NCBI RefSeq assembly: GCF_004341625.1
Contig: NZ_SLZG01000005.1
Location: 62,001-126,000, forward strand
Direction of reading: 5' to 3'
Source: Rhizobium sp. BK376
GTDB taxonomy: Bacteria > Pseudomonadota > Alphaproteobacteria > Rhizobiales > Rhizobiaceae
Length of the DNA: 64,000 bases
This document shows, one piece after another, positions 53,109-61,561 of the stretch; within the stretch, counting starts at the first letter, position 1, and each line of letters begins with the position of its first letter. A model generated the notes under the pieces. The model searched no databases and was not told where the DNA came from. It was given only the letters and a program-made list of their open reading frames with translations. The translations under genes were made by a program, and so were the position numbers.

Positions 53109-54743
53109 TCAGGCTCTTCCCAACCGTTCGGCGCCGCCCCCGAGCGCCGGACCGGCAGTGGGATCCACTTCGTCTTCATGCAGGTCTCCGATCAGCGTCT
53201 CTGTCGTCAGAATGAGCTTGGCGACGGAGGCGGCGTTGCGCAGCGCCGTGTAGGTGACGCGCACCGGGTCGATGATTCCGGCCTCGATCATATTCTGATA
53301 CGTGCCGGTCGAGGCGTTGTATCCGTAACCGCCGTTCACGCGGGTGACCTCGCCCACGACAGCCACGGGATCCGCACCGGCGTTGATGGCAATGCGCGAC
53401 AGCGGCCGTGTCAGCACCGATTTGACGAGCCGCACACCTTCCGCCACATCGCCGCTCATCGTCTGCAATAGGTCGTCGAGGACGGGCGCGATCTGGGCGA
53501 GCGCGGAACCGCCGCCGGCAACGACGCCTTCCTCTACGGCCGCCCGCACGGCATGGAGCGAATCCTCGATGAGTTGGATCGTGCGCTTCTGCTCGACGGG
53601 CGTCACTCCTCCTGCATAGATGACCGCCGTGCCGCCGGAGAGCTTGGCAAACCGCTCCCGCAGCTTGTCCTGCTCGATATTGGGCGGAGCGATCTCATAC
53701 TGGCGCTGTACCTGCGCCCGACGGGCGGCGATCGCCTCCGGATTGCCACCGCCGCGAACGATCGCGGTGTGGCTTGCGCTCGTTCTCACCCGTTCGGCAG
53801 AACCGAGGTCTTCCGCGGTCACATCCTCCAGCCGACCGCCAAGATCGCGGGCGATAACGCGGCCGCCGGTGAGAATCGCCAGATCCTCCATCAGCGCCTT
53901 ACGCCAATGACCGTATTCCGGCGGATGGATGACGAGATATTTTCCAGCACCCTCTTTGCCGAGCAGCATGACGACCGCTTCCGGCGACATTTCCTCGGCG
54001 AGGATTAGCAGCGGCCGGTGCGCCGCATCGGCAATGCGGCGCACCGCGTCCAGGGAGGAAGGATCCTTGATCTTGAGATCGGTCATCAGGATCAGGGGAC
54101 GCTCCAGAACAGCCTCCATCTTCTCCTGATCCGTCACCATATGATGGGAGAGGTAACCGCGATCGAACGACATTCCTTCGACGACATCAAGCGTCGTCTC
54201 CGTTGTCACGCTGAAATCGGTCGTGATGACGCCTTCCGTGCCGACGCGCTCATAAGCTTCGGTCACAAGCGCCCCGAGCTTCGGATCGGTGGCAGCGATA
54301 TTGGCGACAGCGGCCAGTACGCCGTCTCCTTTGGCAGGTTTCGCCTTGCTCTTTAAGGCCTCCACGATCTTGTCGACGGCCAGATCGATGCCTTTGCAGA
54401 GATCGACGGATTTCGCACCCCGCTCGCTCGCTGCAATGCCGTCCTGAACAAGCGCATTCGCCAGGACGATCGCTGTGGTCGTCCCGTCTCCGGCAACCTC
54501 GTTGGTCTGCATCGAGACTTCCCGGACGACCTGCGCACCCATGTTCTCGAAGCGGTCGGACAACTCAATCTCGGATGCGATGCTGACGCCGTCGCGGGTC
54601 ACAAGCGGCGTGCCGATCGGACGGTCGATCATGGCATTCATCCCCCGAGGCCCCAGCGTCGACTCGACTGCGGCGGCAAGATGCCCGACGCCACGGGCAA
54701 GCGCCCGCCGGGCTTCGGAATTGTGCAACATCAATTTTGGCAT
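53109..54743 (-). CDS. mimG: Dedicated GroEL-type chaperonin of the monooxygenase cluster (MimG-like)
   Basis: 544 residues of the Hsp60 family. ATP-site motifs AGDGTTTA (GDGTT, catalytic Asp), VESTLGPRGMNAMID and GGGSALAQIAP are present. It is diverged from housekeeping GroEL (N-terminus MPKLMLHNSEARRALARGV) and lacks the usual GGM-rich tail, ending ALGGGAERLGRA. In mycobacterial and rhodococcal propane monooxygenase operons a GroEL homologue is essential for folding MimA/MimC; this gene sits in the same place, at the operon end. No groES is present. AGGAGGAGG precedes ATG 54743. Confidence 0.92.
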   Translation of the reverse strand: MPKLMLHNSEARRALARGVGHLAAAVESTLGPRGMNAMIDRPIGTPLVTRDGVSIASEIELSDRFENMGAQVVREVSMQTNEVAGDGTTTAIVLANALVQDGIAASERGAKSVDLCKGIDLAVDKIVEALKSKAKPAKGDGVLAAVANIAATDPKLGALVTEAYERVGTEGVITTDFSVTTETTLDVVEGMSFDRGYLSHHMVTDQEKMEAVLERPLILMTDLKIKDPSSLDAVRRIADAAHRPLLILAEEMSPEAVVMLLGKEGAGKYLVIHPPEYGHWRKALMEDLAILTGGRVIARDLGGRLEDVTAEDLGSAERVRTSASHTAIVRGGGNPEAIAARRAQVQRQYEIAPPNIEQDKLRERFAKLSGGTAVIYAGGVTPVEQKRTIQLIEDSLHAVRAAVEEGVVAGGGSALAQIAPVLDDLLQTMSGDVAEGVRLVKSVLTRPLSRIAINAGADPVAVVGEVTRVNGGYGYNASTGTYQNMIEAGIIDPVRVTYTALRNAASVAKLILTTETLIGDLHEDEVDPTAGPALGGGAERLGRA

Positions 54744-54803
54744 GGCTCCTCCTCCTGCCGCCCAATGGCGGGTGCCCTGCCTGCCGTTCCATGCAGGCGT
54801 GTT

Positions 54804-55619
54804 TCAATGATCCGTGGTATGCGACAGCGTTGTGGGAGCAGGCACCCGACCGACGATGAAATCGACCAGGGTCGGCTCGCCATCGATCATTTCCATCTCC
54901 TTGTATCGCGTCTGTTTCAGCCCACGACAGAGCGCGCCGTTGAACTCCATGTTGATGCGCACGCTGCGCAACTCGCCGAGATAGGCGGCGAGCCTGTTGG
55001 CATCGACCGGCTTGCCTTCCCAATCGACAATGACCTTGTCATCGGGGCGCAGACCATGACGGCGAGCAACGAGAGCCTCGCGGTAGCGCAGCCTGACTTT
55101 GACGGTGTCTGCCTGCCCTCCCCGCAAAGCATCGAAGTCGGCGAGCGCCATCGCGGCGATCGCGTCCTCGGAAAATCCGTTTGCCCTCAGACTGAGGATG
55201 ACGGCCTCCTGCCGGCGCTTGAACGCCTTCAGCCGAAACTTCGCGCGCACCGCTTCTAGATCGATCTCGCCTTCGCTCGTCAGTGTGTCGAAGATCTCCG
55301 AGAAGCTTTTTCCAGCGGCGATGCCCTGGTTCACCTCCTCGGCGAACATGTGATCATGCAGGGCAATGTGAAAACGCGGCGACCAGGAGAGAGCCTCAAG
55401 CGCCACCCTGATGTCCTCCAACATCAGGAAGGCGAAGTTCGGCGAGCACCAATAGGTCGGGAGCCGAAAATCCACCTCGACGCCGCCATCCTGCGCGATC
55501 TCGGCTCGCTCGATGAAGCCCATCTCGGTGACGGGCTCATCCAGTTCGGGGTCGTTCACCGTTTCCAACCGCCGCCAGAGCTCCCTCTGGCGGCTTTCAG
55601 ACAGACCGTCGATGCTCAT
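54804..55619 (-). CDS. DUF59/MIP18-type iron-sulfur assembly protein with extra C-terminal domain
   Basis: 271 residues. The N-terminal DUF59 fold (VNDPELDEPVTEMGFI ... TYWCSPNFAFLMLEDIR) has the conserved Cys58 used in SufT/MIP18-type Fe-S carriers. The second half (about residues 100-271) is not part of normal DUF59 proteins: a helical stretch KAFKRRQEAVILSLRANGF, then RRHGLRPDDKVIVDWEGKPVDANRLAAYLGELRSVRIN. It sits in the operon between the amidohydrolase and GroEL, so it probably helps metallate the monooxygenase or its reductase. ATG 55619 is chosen 4 nt after the previous stop with GGAGTGAG upstream. Confidence 0.8.
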   Translation of the reverse strand: MSIDGLSESRQRELWRRLETVNDPELDEPVTEMGFIERAEIAQDGGVEVDFRLPTYWCSPNFAFLMLEDIRVALEALSWSPRFHIALHDHMFAEEVNQGIAAGKSFSEIFDTLTSEGEIDLEAVRAKFRLKAFKRRQEAVILSLRANGFSEDAIAAMALADFDALRGGQADTVKVRLRYREALVARRHGLRPDDKVIVDWEGKPVDANRLAAYLGELRSVRINMEFNGALCRGLKQTRYKEMEMIDGEPTLVDFIVGRVPAPTTLSHTTDH

Positions 55620-55623
55620 CGGC

Positions 55624-56646
55624 TCACTCCGCAGCAACGCTGAAGGGCGATCCGGCGAGTGCCTTCTTCTTGGCGGCGATATCGATGCCGTAGAGGCGCG
55701 CTGCGTTGAGGCCGAGTATCTTCTCCTTGATCTCGGGGGTCAGATCGACACCGCGTTCCTGCTTGATGTCTTCCGGCAGTTCGAAGGCCCAAAGCTTTTC
55801 CACCAGCCAGCGCGGCGTCCAGATGGCATAGTCCGAACCGAACAGAATCTTTTCCGGGCCGATCCAGAATAGCAGCTCGGCGATAACCTCGGCGAAATAC
55901 CGCGGACGCGAATGGATGAACGGCAGGACAACGGCAAGTCCGCCATAGACATTGGTTTCCTGCACGCCGATCCAACAGAAATCATCGAGGCGCGGAAGAC
56001 CGCAATGCTCGACGATCCAGTTGAGATTCTGGAAGTCGGTCGCGGCGTAATCGACGTCATGAACGTCGAAGGCATCCTTGCTGAGCGGGATGATGGTCGG
56101 GCCCTTGTGAACGTGGATGTTCTTGATGCCCAGCTTCTCGCAGAGTTCGAAGCAGCGGTAGGCGTCTGGATCGTTCAGCTTCCAGCCCTTGGAGGCCCCG
56201 TTCCACTCGGCCGTGTACATCTTCACGCCTTTGATGTCGTAAGTCTCCTTCATGTAGTGGATATATTCGAGGGCCTTTTCGCCATCACGCGGGTCGAAGG
56301 AGCCGTTGACGATGAAGCGTTCGGGATAACGCTTGGCCACCTCGGCATTGCGCTCGATCGTGTTGAAACCGTTCCTGTAGAAATCCTTCAGATAGGTGGA
56401 CTGAACGACCGCCACGTCGTCAGGACCATTGATGAACAGGTCCTGATAGAGATCGTCAGCGCTATATTTCTCGAACTTGCTCTTCTCCCAGAGCTGCTCT
56501 TTGGGGCTGAGCCCGGTGTGATAGGCATAGAAGCATTCGACGAACTGCTTGCCATGAATATTGCGCTGGTTTTCCGGGCTCCCGTCCCAGAAATGCGTAT
56601 GCCCATCGACGATGAAAATCTCTTTGCCTTCGGGTGTAACGTACAT
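55624..56646 (-). CDS. Amidohydrolase-family protein of propane-monooxygenase operons
   Basis: 340 residues. It begins MYVTPEGKEIFIVDGHTHFW with HxH at His16/His18, followed by KGVKMYTAEWNGASKGWKLND, NIHVHKGPTIIPL, NWIVEHCGLPRLDDFCW and ILFGSDYAIW (catalytic Asp). This is the amidohydrolase-2 family (decarboxylase/hydrolase-like) that co-occurs with PrmABCD/MimABCD. Its function in alkane or ketone metabolism is unproven. GGAGGAG precedes ATG 56646. Confidence 0.88.
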   Translation of the reverse strand: MYVTPEGKEIFIVDGHTHFWDGSPENQRNIHGKQFVECFYAYHTGLSPKEQLWEKSKFEKYSADDLYQDLFINGPDDVAVVQSTYLKDFYRNGFNTIERNAEVAKRYPERFIVNGSFDPRDGEKALEYIHYMKETYDIKGVKMYTAEWNGASKGWKLNDPDAYRCFELCEKLGIKNIHVHKGPTIIPLSKDAFDVHDVDYAATDFQNLNWIVEHCGLPRLDDFCWIGVQETNVYGGLAVVLPFIHSRPRYFAEVIAELLFWIGPEKILFGSDYAIWTPRWLVEKLWAFELPEDIKQERGVDLTPEIKEKILGLNAARLYGIDIAAKKKALAGSPFSVAAE

Positions 56647-56723
56647 GGTTTTCTCCTCCAAAACTGCCGTGTTCCGAAGGGTGCGCCCTGGCGGGGCGCA
56701 TCCTTCAATCGCCCTGCCAGACC

Positions 56724-57092
56724 TCAGATGTAGTCAAACACCTCGTCCATATCGCCGAAGAGGATCACCGTGTTGTCGTCGACGCGGACCATGCGGCCAT
56801 AATGCGTCGATGTGTTGACCTCGAAGATTTCTGCGGTCATCTCCCGTCCGAGATATTCGCTGATCTCGTCCATCTTGAAGATCAGCTTGCCGACGCCGTC
56901 GATGCGGATCAGCGCGGGCTGATAGGTGACGACCACACCCGGCTTCTGGCCCATGAATTCGGCGATGGCGCGCGCCTCGACGGAATCGTTCATGGTGACG
57001 CCGCATTGATGGGAAATCGTCTGCTCGAAGGTGATATCCTTCATCGATTTGAAGATGTTGTCGTGCGATGTGTCGCGTGCAACCAGTGACAT
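56724..57092 (-). CDS. mimD: Monooxygenase coupling/effector protein MimD (MmoB/DmpM family)
   Basis: 122 residues. NDSVEARAIAEFMGQKPGVVVTYQPALIRIDGVGKLIFKMDEISEYLGR followed by FEVNTSTHYGRMVRVDDNTVILFGDMDEVFDY is the MmoB/DmpM fold. It has no cofactor; it binds the hydroxylase and gates substrate and oxygen at the di-iron site. AAGGAG precedes ATG 57092, 22 nt after mimC. Confidence 0.93.
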   Translation of the reverse strand: MSLVARDTSHDNIFKSMKDITFEQTISHQCGVTMNDSVEARAIAEFMGQKPGVVVTYQPALIRIDGVGKLIFKMDEISEYLGREMTAEIFEVNTSTHYGRMVRVDDNTVILFGDMDEVFDYI

Positions 57093-57114
57093 GAAATAGC
57101 TCCTTCGATTAGCG

Positions 57115-58167
57115 CTAGAGATCGAGTTCGCCGAGGATCTTGCCGAGCCGCTCCTGCGACTGGGCCTGGACATCGGCAAAGGCTACGGGCTTGGAATGCG
57201 GCATCGACCAGATCGGCTGCAGACCCTTGGCAGCCTTGTCGGCAAGGGCAGCATGCTTGGCGATCCATCCCTGGAAGACCTTCTTGTTGTCGTCGCCGTA
57301 GGAATTGTCGTTGGCGAGCAGGTACATAAGGTCGATCGTGTTGGCGAGATTGCGCTCGTAATCGGCTTCGGCCGCAGAGATGACCGGCGGCGTGACGAAG
57401 TCGTGGTTGGCGGCTGCCACCTGCATCAGGAAGCCAGAACGAAACAGTTCCCCGACCAGCGGCTCGAATATGAGATTGATCGCGAAATACTGCTCAAGAT
57501 AGTCGGTCGCGCCCATGATGGTTTCGACCGCTTCGCGCGTGCCCTGCCAGACGCTGTCCTCGAGCCAGGTCTTCTTGCCGAGGTCGTCATCCCAGCCCTG
57601 AATATCCATGCCGATCTCGGCCAGATAGAGGGTGATGTCCTGGGCGAGCCGCAGCTTGTAAGAAGAATTGGTCAGCGTCGCGTTGTTGATCATCTGGGTA
57701 TAGCCGTAGCGCTGCGCCTGCATCAGCGACGTGCCGAGGCCGAACTCCACATGCTTCCAGGCTCCCAGATGCGTCTGCAGGATCTTGAGCCATACCTTGT
57801 CGAAGGTTTTCGGCGCACCGGCGCGCCGCGCATTCGACACAACGCTTTGCACCATGGTCTCGATCTTGGACTGCCGCTGGTAGTGCGTGCGCTCCCACTC
57901 CTGGTCCGGCGCGCGGAAGCTGTGCCAGTTGGAGCTTTTGACAGCGGTGTTGTCCTTCACATAGGCGCCCTTGCCGTTGGCGAAGGAGATGATCCAGTTC
58001 TGGATCAAATAGCGTTCCGGATCGGGCTGGACGTCGACCGTCACATCTTCATAATGGGTGGCGCGCTGGCCCTTCGGTTCGAAGTAGCGATATCTGCGGC
58101 TGTCGGAATCGGCAAAGATTGCCGCTCCGGCCGCACCTGATCCGACAGAACTCGATAATGCTGGCAT
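57115..58167 (-). CDS. mimC: Propane-type monooxygenase hydroxylase small subunit MimC (PrmC)
   Basis: 350 residues. The ferritin-like hydroxylase beta-subunit pattern RRYRYFEPKGQRATHYEDVTVDVQPDPERYLIQNWIISFANGKGAY, then GAWKHVEFGLGTSLMQAQRYGYTQMINNATLTNSSYKLRLAQDI and DNSYGDDNKKVFQGW is present. The equivalent of MmoY/PrmC lacks iron ligands but forms the hydroxylase heterodimer with MimA. ATG 58167 was chosen; the GTG at 58176 would overlap the GGGAGTG ribosome site. Confidence 0.92.
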   Translation of the reverse strand: MPALSSSVGSGAAGAAIFADSDSRRYRYFEPKGQRATHYEDVTVDVQPDPERYLIQNWIISFANGKGAYVKDNTAVKSSNWHSFRAPDQEWERTHYQRQSKIETMVQSVVSNARRAGAPKTFDKVWLKILQTHLGAWKHVEFGLGTSLMQAQRYGYTQMINNATLTNSSYKLRLAQDITLYLAEIGMDIQGWDDDLGKKTWLEDSVWQGTREAVETIMGATDYLEQYFAINLIFEPLVGELFRSGFLMQVAAANHDFVTPPVISAAEADYERNLANTIDLMYLLANDNSYGDDNKKVFQGWIAKHAALADKAAKGLQPIWSMPHSKPVAFADVQAQSQERLGKILGELDL

Positions 58168-58220
58168 GGTTCTCACTCCCGTGTTGCAAGCTGATTTGTA
58201 GGTGTCTGTCTCTTCCGGCC

Positions 58221-59303
58221 CTAGTGAGCCGGAGCTGCCGACGAAGACGTCGTGAAGCGATCGAAGAAGATGCGCTCGGTTTCGAAGCCGTTCATGAAGA
58301 GGACGGGCTGAAGCGCATCGATCATCGGCGGCGGGCCGCAGGCATAGACGTCGCCGTTGCCATCCACATCGAGCTGTTTGAGCCAGGCGTCGACCCGTTC
58401 GTGAACGAAGCCGCGCTCACCGGTCCAGCCGCTGTCATCTGACGCATGCGAGAGGACCGGAATGAAGGTCACTTCGGGATGGCGCGCGACTAGCTCCTCG
58501 ATGCGATCGAGATGGAAGAGGTCGCCTGGCGTGCGCGCGCCATAGAAGAAATAGACCGGGCGGGATTCGCCGCTGAGGACATGGTCGTTGAGGATAGACC
58601 ACACCGGCGACATACCCGATCCTGCGCCTACCAGGATCAGGGGTCCTTCTCGTTCCTCCCGTCGGAAACAGGTCCCGTAGGGTCCGACGACGGTGACATC
58701 GGCTCCGACCCGGATGCCTCCGGAATCGAGTTCTCCGGAGAATTTGCCTTCCGGGTATTTTTTGATGATGAAGGAGAGTTTCTGGGTTTCGCGCGGCGTA
58801 TTTGCCATGGAGAACGAGCGTGTAATCGTCTCCCCTTTTTCGGTGGTGACCGTGATGTCGACATATTGCCCCGCCCAGAACTTCATCGGGGAACCAAGCT
58901 CGATCTCGATGCCTCTGATATCGTGGGTCAGCGCTTCGATGTGGGAAATCCGTCCCCTGAACGTCTTCACCGCGATCGCCTTCGACAGCACCTCCTCGTC
59001 ATAATTTAAAAGCTCCACTTCCATGTCGGAGAAGGCGAGCGCCCGACATAGCAGGATATGGCCGGTATCCTTCTCCATGTCGTTCAACGCGAAGGTCGAA
59101 TATTTGAGCATGTCGACTTCGCCATCGAGAAGCACGCATTTGCAGGCGGAACACTGCCCCTCCTTGCAGCCGTGAGGCAGCGTGATGCCTTGGCGGAAAG
59201 CGGCGTTCAGCACCGTCTCGCCGTGTTCGACCTCGAATTCGACACCAACAGGCTCAAGGCGGACCTTGTGCGCTGCCACATGCACTTTCTGAGCGTCAGC
59301 CAT
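58221..59303 (-). CDS. mimB: Monooxygenase reductase MimB (2Fe-2S/FAD/NADH)
   Basis: 360 residues. N-terminal plant-type [2Fe-2S] cluster Cys46, Cys51, Cys54 (CKEGQCSAC) and Cys86. FAD-binding ITRSFSMANTP (about 160-170), NAD-binding ILVGAGSGMSPVWSI (about 223-237) and the terminal ACGPPPMIDAL with catalytic Cys region. It transfers electrons from NADH to the MimAC hydroxylase. The order ABCD equals prmABCD/mimABCD of actinobacterial propane/acetone oxidisers. Confidence 0.94.
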   Translation of the reverse strand: MADAQKVHVAAHKVRLEPVGVEFEVEHGETVLNAAFRQGITLPHGCKEGQCSACKCVLLDGEVDMLKYSTFALNDMEKDTGHILLCRALAFSDMEVELLNYDEEVLSKAIAVKTFRGRISHIEALTHDIRGIEIELGSPMKFWAGQYVDITVTTEKGETITRSFSMANTPRETQKLSFIIKKYPEGKFSGELDSGGIRVGADVTVVGPYGTCFRREEREGPLILVGAGSGMSPVWSILNDHVLSGESRPVYFFYGARTPGDLFHLDRIEELVARHPEVTFIPVLSHASDDSGWTGERGFVHERVDAWLKQLDVDGNGDVYACGPPPMIDALQPVLFMNGFETERIFFDRFTTSSSAAPAH

Positions 59304-59401
59304 ATGGAAATTCTCCCAATTCCCCCGCTCCCGACTGAAGGAAGCGGCCTCGTCCCGGAATGCGGAGGCCGAATAGTCGGCCTCCGCCTGATCTCATGCG
59401 T

Positions 59402-61069
59402 TCAATTGCAGGGATTGATGGTGAAGCCTGCGCGATACTCGGCGAGGTGCTTCTCCCGATCCGCCGGCGACATTTCGCGCAGCAGCGTCAGCGGCGACAT
59501 CAGCGTGTGGCCGCGAACATCGTCGAGTGTCCACATATCCTTCGCGTCGAAGCGCAGATGCGGTTGCGGCACCAGGGTCTTGCCGTCTGAACGGACGAAG
59601 TTCAGGTCCTTAATCGCATCGGCCAGATCCCAGCCGTGATAGAGCGTCTCCCACTCGCGCTTGCCGCTGAAGCGGCCCATCGCGGGCGTCGGCCGGCCCT
59701 GATATTCGTCCGCAAAGGCCTCGATGGCCGTCCAGCGGTCGAGTTCGTGGGCGAAGGTGTGAAGCTGACCGTCGATTTCATCGACGACAATGTCCTCACG
59801 GATCAGGCAGGGAACGAGGCAGCTCCAGCAGCGATGCGGATAGACGTAGCCGGTTTCCGTCGAGAAGGTGATCGGCGTTTCGCCGGGGCGGCTGAGCTTG
59901 TCGTACCATTTCCAGAACTCGCCGAACTCGGCATACCAGCCCGGATACTTGTTCTCGAACCAATCGAAGTCGGCTTCACGCTGGGCTTCGATGCGCCAGA
60001 AGTTGACCGGCCAGCCTACTGCGAAGAACTGCGCGACCTTGTGGACGTAGTGCTTCTTGGTGATGCGGTTCCAGGCTTCGTGCACGTCGTCGTGGTGGAC
60101 CTTGATGCCGTATTTTTCGAGCGGCAGCATGTAGGTGCGATAATAGTCCTCGAAGATCCAGCGATGCCACATCTCCGCGTAGGACTCCTTGTTCTTGTCG
60201 CGGTTCGTGGTGCCGTATTCGATGAAGGTGCCGATGGCGGCATCGACGATCGCGTGGTTCTGCCAGAAGGCGTAGCGCAGGTCGCGTTCCAGAAGCAGGT
60301 GGTTTTCCGGCTCCTTGAGCGCTGCCATCAGCAGCGAATGGCCGTTGCCGATATGCCGGCTTTCGTCGGACTGGACCGACAGGAAGACGGTCGGCAGCGC
60401 ATAGTCGCCGTTGCGAGCGGCTTCCGACGGCATGGCAACGAAGAGCGTATTGGTGAAAGCGGTCTCGGCGACGACGGTCAAGTACAGGCAGGCCGATGTC
60501 ATCACGTCCCCGGTGATGAAGCCTTCGCCGAACTGGCGACCGATCGTCGTGGCATAGCACTTGCCGAAGGCCTCCTCGGTGATATCGAAGCCCGCAGGAT
60601 CGATATAGTTCTCCATGTACCATTTCTTCAGGTTCATCTGGATAGTCGAATGGCGGAATTCGTCGACCATCTGCATGGTGAAGCCGGTACGCAGGTCTTC
60701 GCCGGGTGCGATGCGGGCGACCATCGCCATGGAGCGGGCGGCGGAGATTTCCGGGAAGGGGATGATCGCCAGGAAGAGCTTCATCCATTCCACCCAGCGC
60801 GGCTCGACATTGCGGAACATGTCCCCGCGCAGCGCCGCATCGAGAGCGCCATAGACGCGATTGTCCTTTTCCTCCTGCATGGGGAAGTAGGAGCGCAGCA
60901 CCTGCTTCATCGGATCGCGCGGCGCCTTGCTGATCTTGTAGTCCGTCGGAAACGTCATCGCTTCCTGCACGTAGCTGGGATTCCAACCAAGATCGGAAAT
61001 CCGCTTGGTTGCCTCGCCGACGGAAATACCTCGCTGCGAGGTTATCTTATTGAGTGTCAAAGACGACAT
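59402..61069 (-). CDS. mimA: Propane 2-monooxygenase-type di-iron hydroxylase large subunit MimA (PrmA)
   Basis: 555 residues. All six di-iron ligands are present with exact MmoX spacing: Glu107 (PFPEISAARS), Glu137 and His140 (VDEFRH), Glu202 (VVAETAF), Glu236 and His239 (QSDESRH). The intervals 30, 65 and 34 equal those of MmoX Glu114/144/209/243. The sequence style (NYIDPAGFDITEEAFGKCYATTIGRQFGEGFITGDVMTSACLYL) is the group of PrmA/MimA propane 2-, phenol or acetone monooxygenases rather than methane or toluene enzymes. TGAGGACG precedes ATG 61069. Upstream lies a sigma-54 promoter. Confidence 0.93.
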   Translation of the reverse strand: MSSLTLNKITSQRGISVGEATKRISDLGWNPSYVQEAMTFPTDYKISKAPRDPMKQVLRSYFPMQEEKDNRVYGALDAALRGDMFRNVEPRWVEWMKLFLAIIPFPEISAARSMAMVARIAPGEDLRTGFTMQMVDEFRHSTIQMNLKKWYMENYIDPAGFDITEEAFGKCYATTIGRQFGEGFITGDVMTSACLYLTVVAETAFTNTLFVAMPSEAARNGDYALPTVFLSVQSDESRHIGNGHSLLMAALKEPENHLLLERDLRYAFWQNHAIVDAAIGTFIEYGTTNRDKNKESYAEMWHRWIFEDYYRTYMLPLEKYGIKVHHDDVHEAWNRITKKHYVHKVAQFFAVGWPVNFWRIEAQREADFDWFENKYPGWYAEFGEFWKWYDKLSRPGETPITFSTETGYVYPHRCWSCLVPCLIREDIVVDEIDGQLHTFAHELDRWTAIEAFADEYQGRPTPAMGRFSGKREWETLYHGWDLADAIKDLNFVRSDGKTLVPQPHLRFDAKDMWTLDDVRGHTLMSPLTLLREMSPADREKHLAEYRAGFTINPCN

Positions 61070-61329
61070 CGTCCTCAGCCTCCTCTATGGTTCGCCGCAG
61101 ACCTGAGGTCCCGGCCGGAACGGCGCCAGAAACGCCGCGAGCGAAAGTTGGAACGGCACGGGGACGGATGACGCGACGACGCGCCCCGGTGGGCCGGCCA
61201 TTCAGTTCGATCGAGGCAAAGGTCTTCGGGGAGGTTCCGGACTCCTCGGCCGGATACGCCAAACCGTTCCCCAACTCCTTCGTTCTTCTGTCGTCGCAGT
61301 CAGCGCGATAATTTTATGAGAATTGAGAG

Positions 61330-61345
61330 TGCAAACGGCATGCCA
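61330..61345 (-). promoter_or_regulatory. Sigma-54 (-24/-12) promoter of mimABCD
   Basis: On the minus strand: TGGCATG-CCGT-TTGCA, against the consensus TGGCACG-N4-TTGCA/T. Only one consensus position differs, and the GG and GC doublets have correct 10-bp spacing. It lies 261 nt upstream of mimA. The window's AcoR/MimR-type activator has a GAFTGA motif and can act here. Confidence 0.8.
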
Positions 61346-61396
61346 AGTCAGTTTCTCCCTGTTTCCAGGGTTTGCCGAAGCGGAATATCGAAATGT

Positions 61397-61433
61397 TGTA
61401 AAGTTATTTTACAGTCGTAATTTACAAATGTAA
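61397..61433. promoter_or_regulatory. Inverted-repeat activator-site candidates upstream of the mimA sigma-54 promoter
   Basis: TGTAAA-N5-TTTACA (61397-61413) and TTACA-AA-TGTAA (61422-61433). They lie 52-88 nt upstream of the -24 element, the region where enhancer-binding proteins bind as dimers. A role as the binding site of the sigma-54 activator is inferred. Confidence 0.55.
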
Positions 61434-61456
61434 TTTAATTTATACTTTGATTTAGC

Positions 61457-61480
61457 GCGAATAATATTTCGCATGTGCGA
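61457..61480. promoter_or_regulatory. Overlapping GCGAA / TCGCA palindromes in the divergent leader
   Basis: GCGAA-N6-TTCGC (61457-61472) overlaps TCGCA-TG-TGCGA (61469-61480). They lie 80-100 nt before ATG 61562. They could regulate the divergent accessory operon; the ribbon-helix-helix protein at 63690-63977 is one conceivable binder. Inference only. Confidence 0.4.
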
Positions 61481-61561
61481 GATAAACAAAGATCGACATT
61501 TAAAATTTCACGGCATATATTTTCATTCCGAGGGTATTTATTTCCCGGTTGGAAGAGATCC

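Noticed and set aside
59636..61171. A 511-codon antisense frame over mimA
   Set aside because: mimA has all di-iron ligands with exact spacing; the reverse frame is low complexity and unlike any protein.
61047..61274. A 75-codon frame in the mimA leader overlapping its start, as a possible leader peptide
   Set aside because: It would begin with TTG directly abutting the AAGGAG sequence, has no plausible spacing, and shows no regulatory peptide features.
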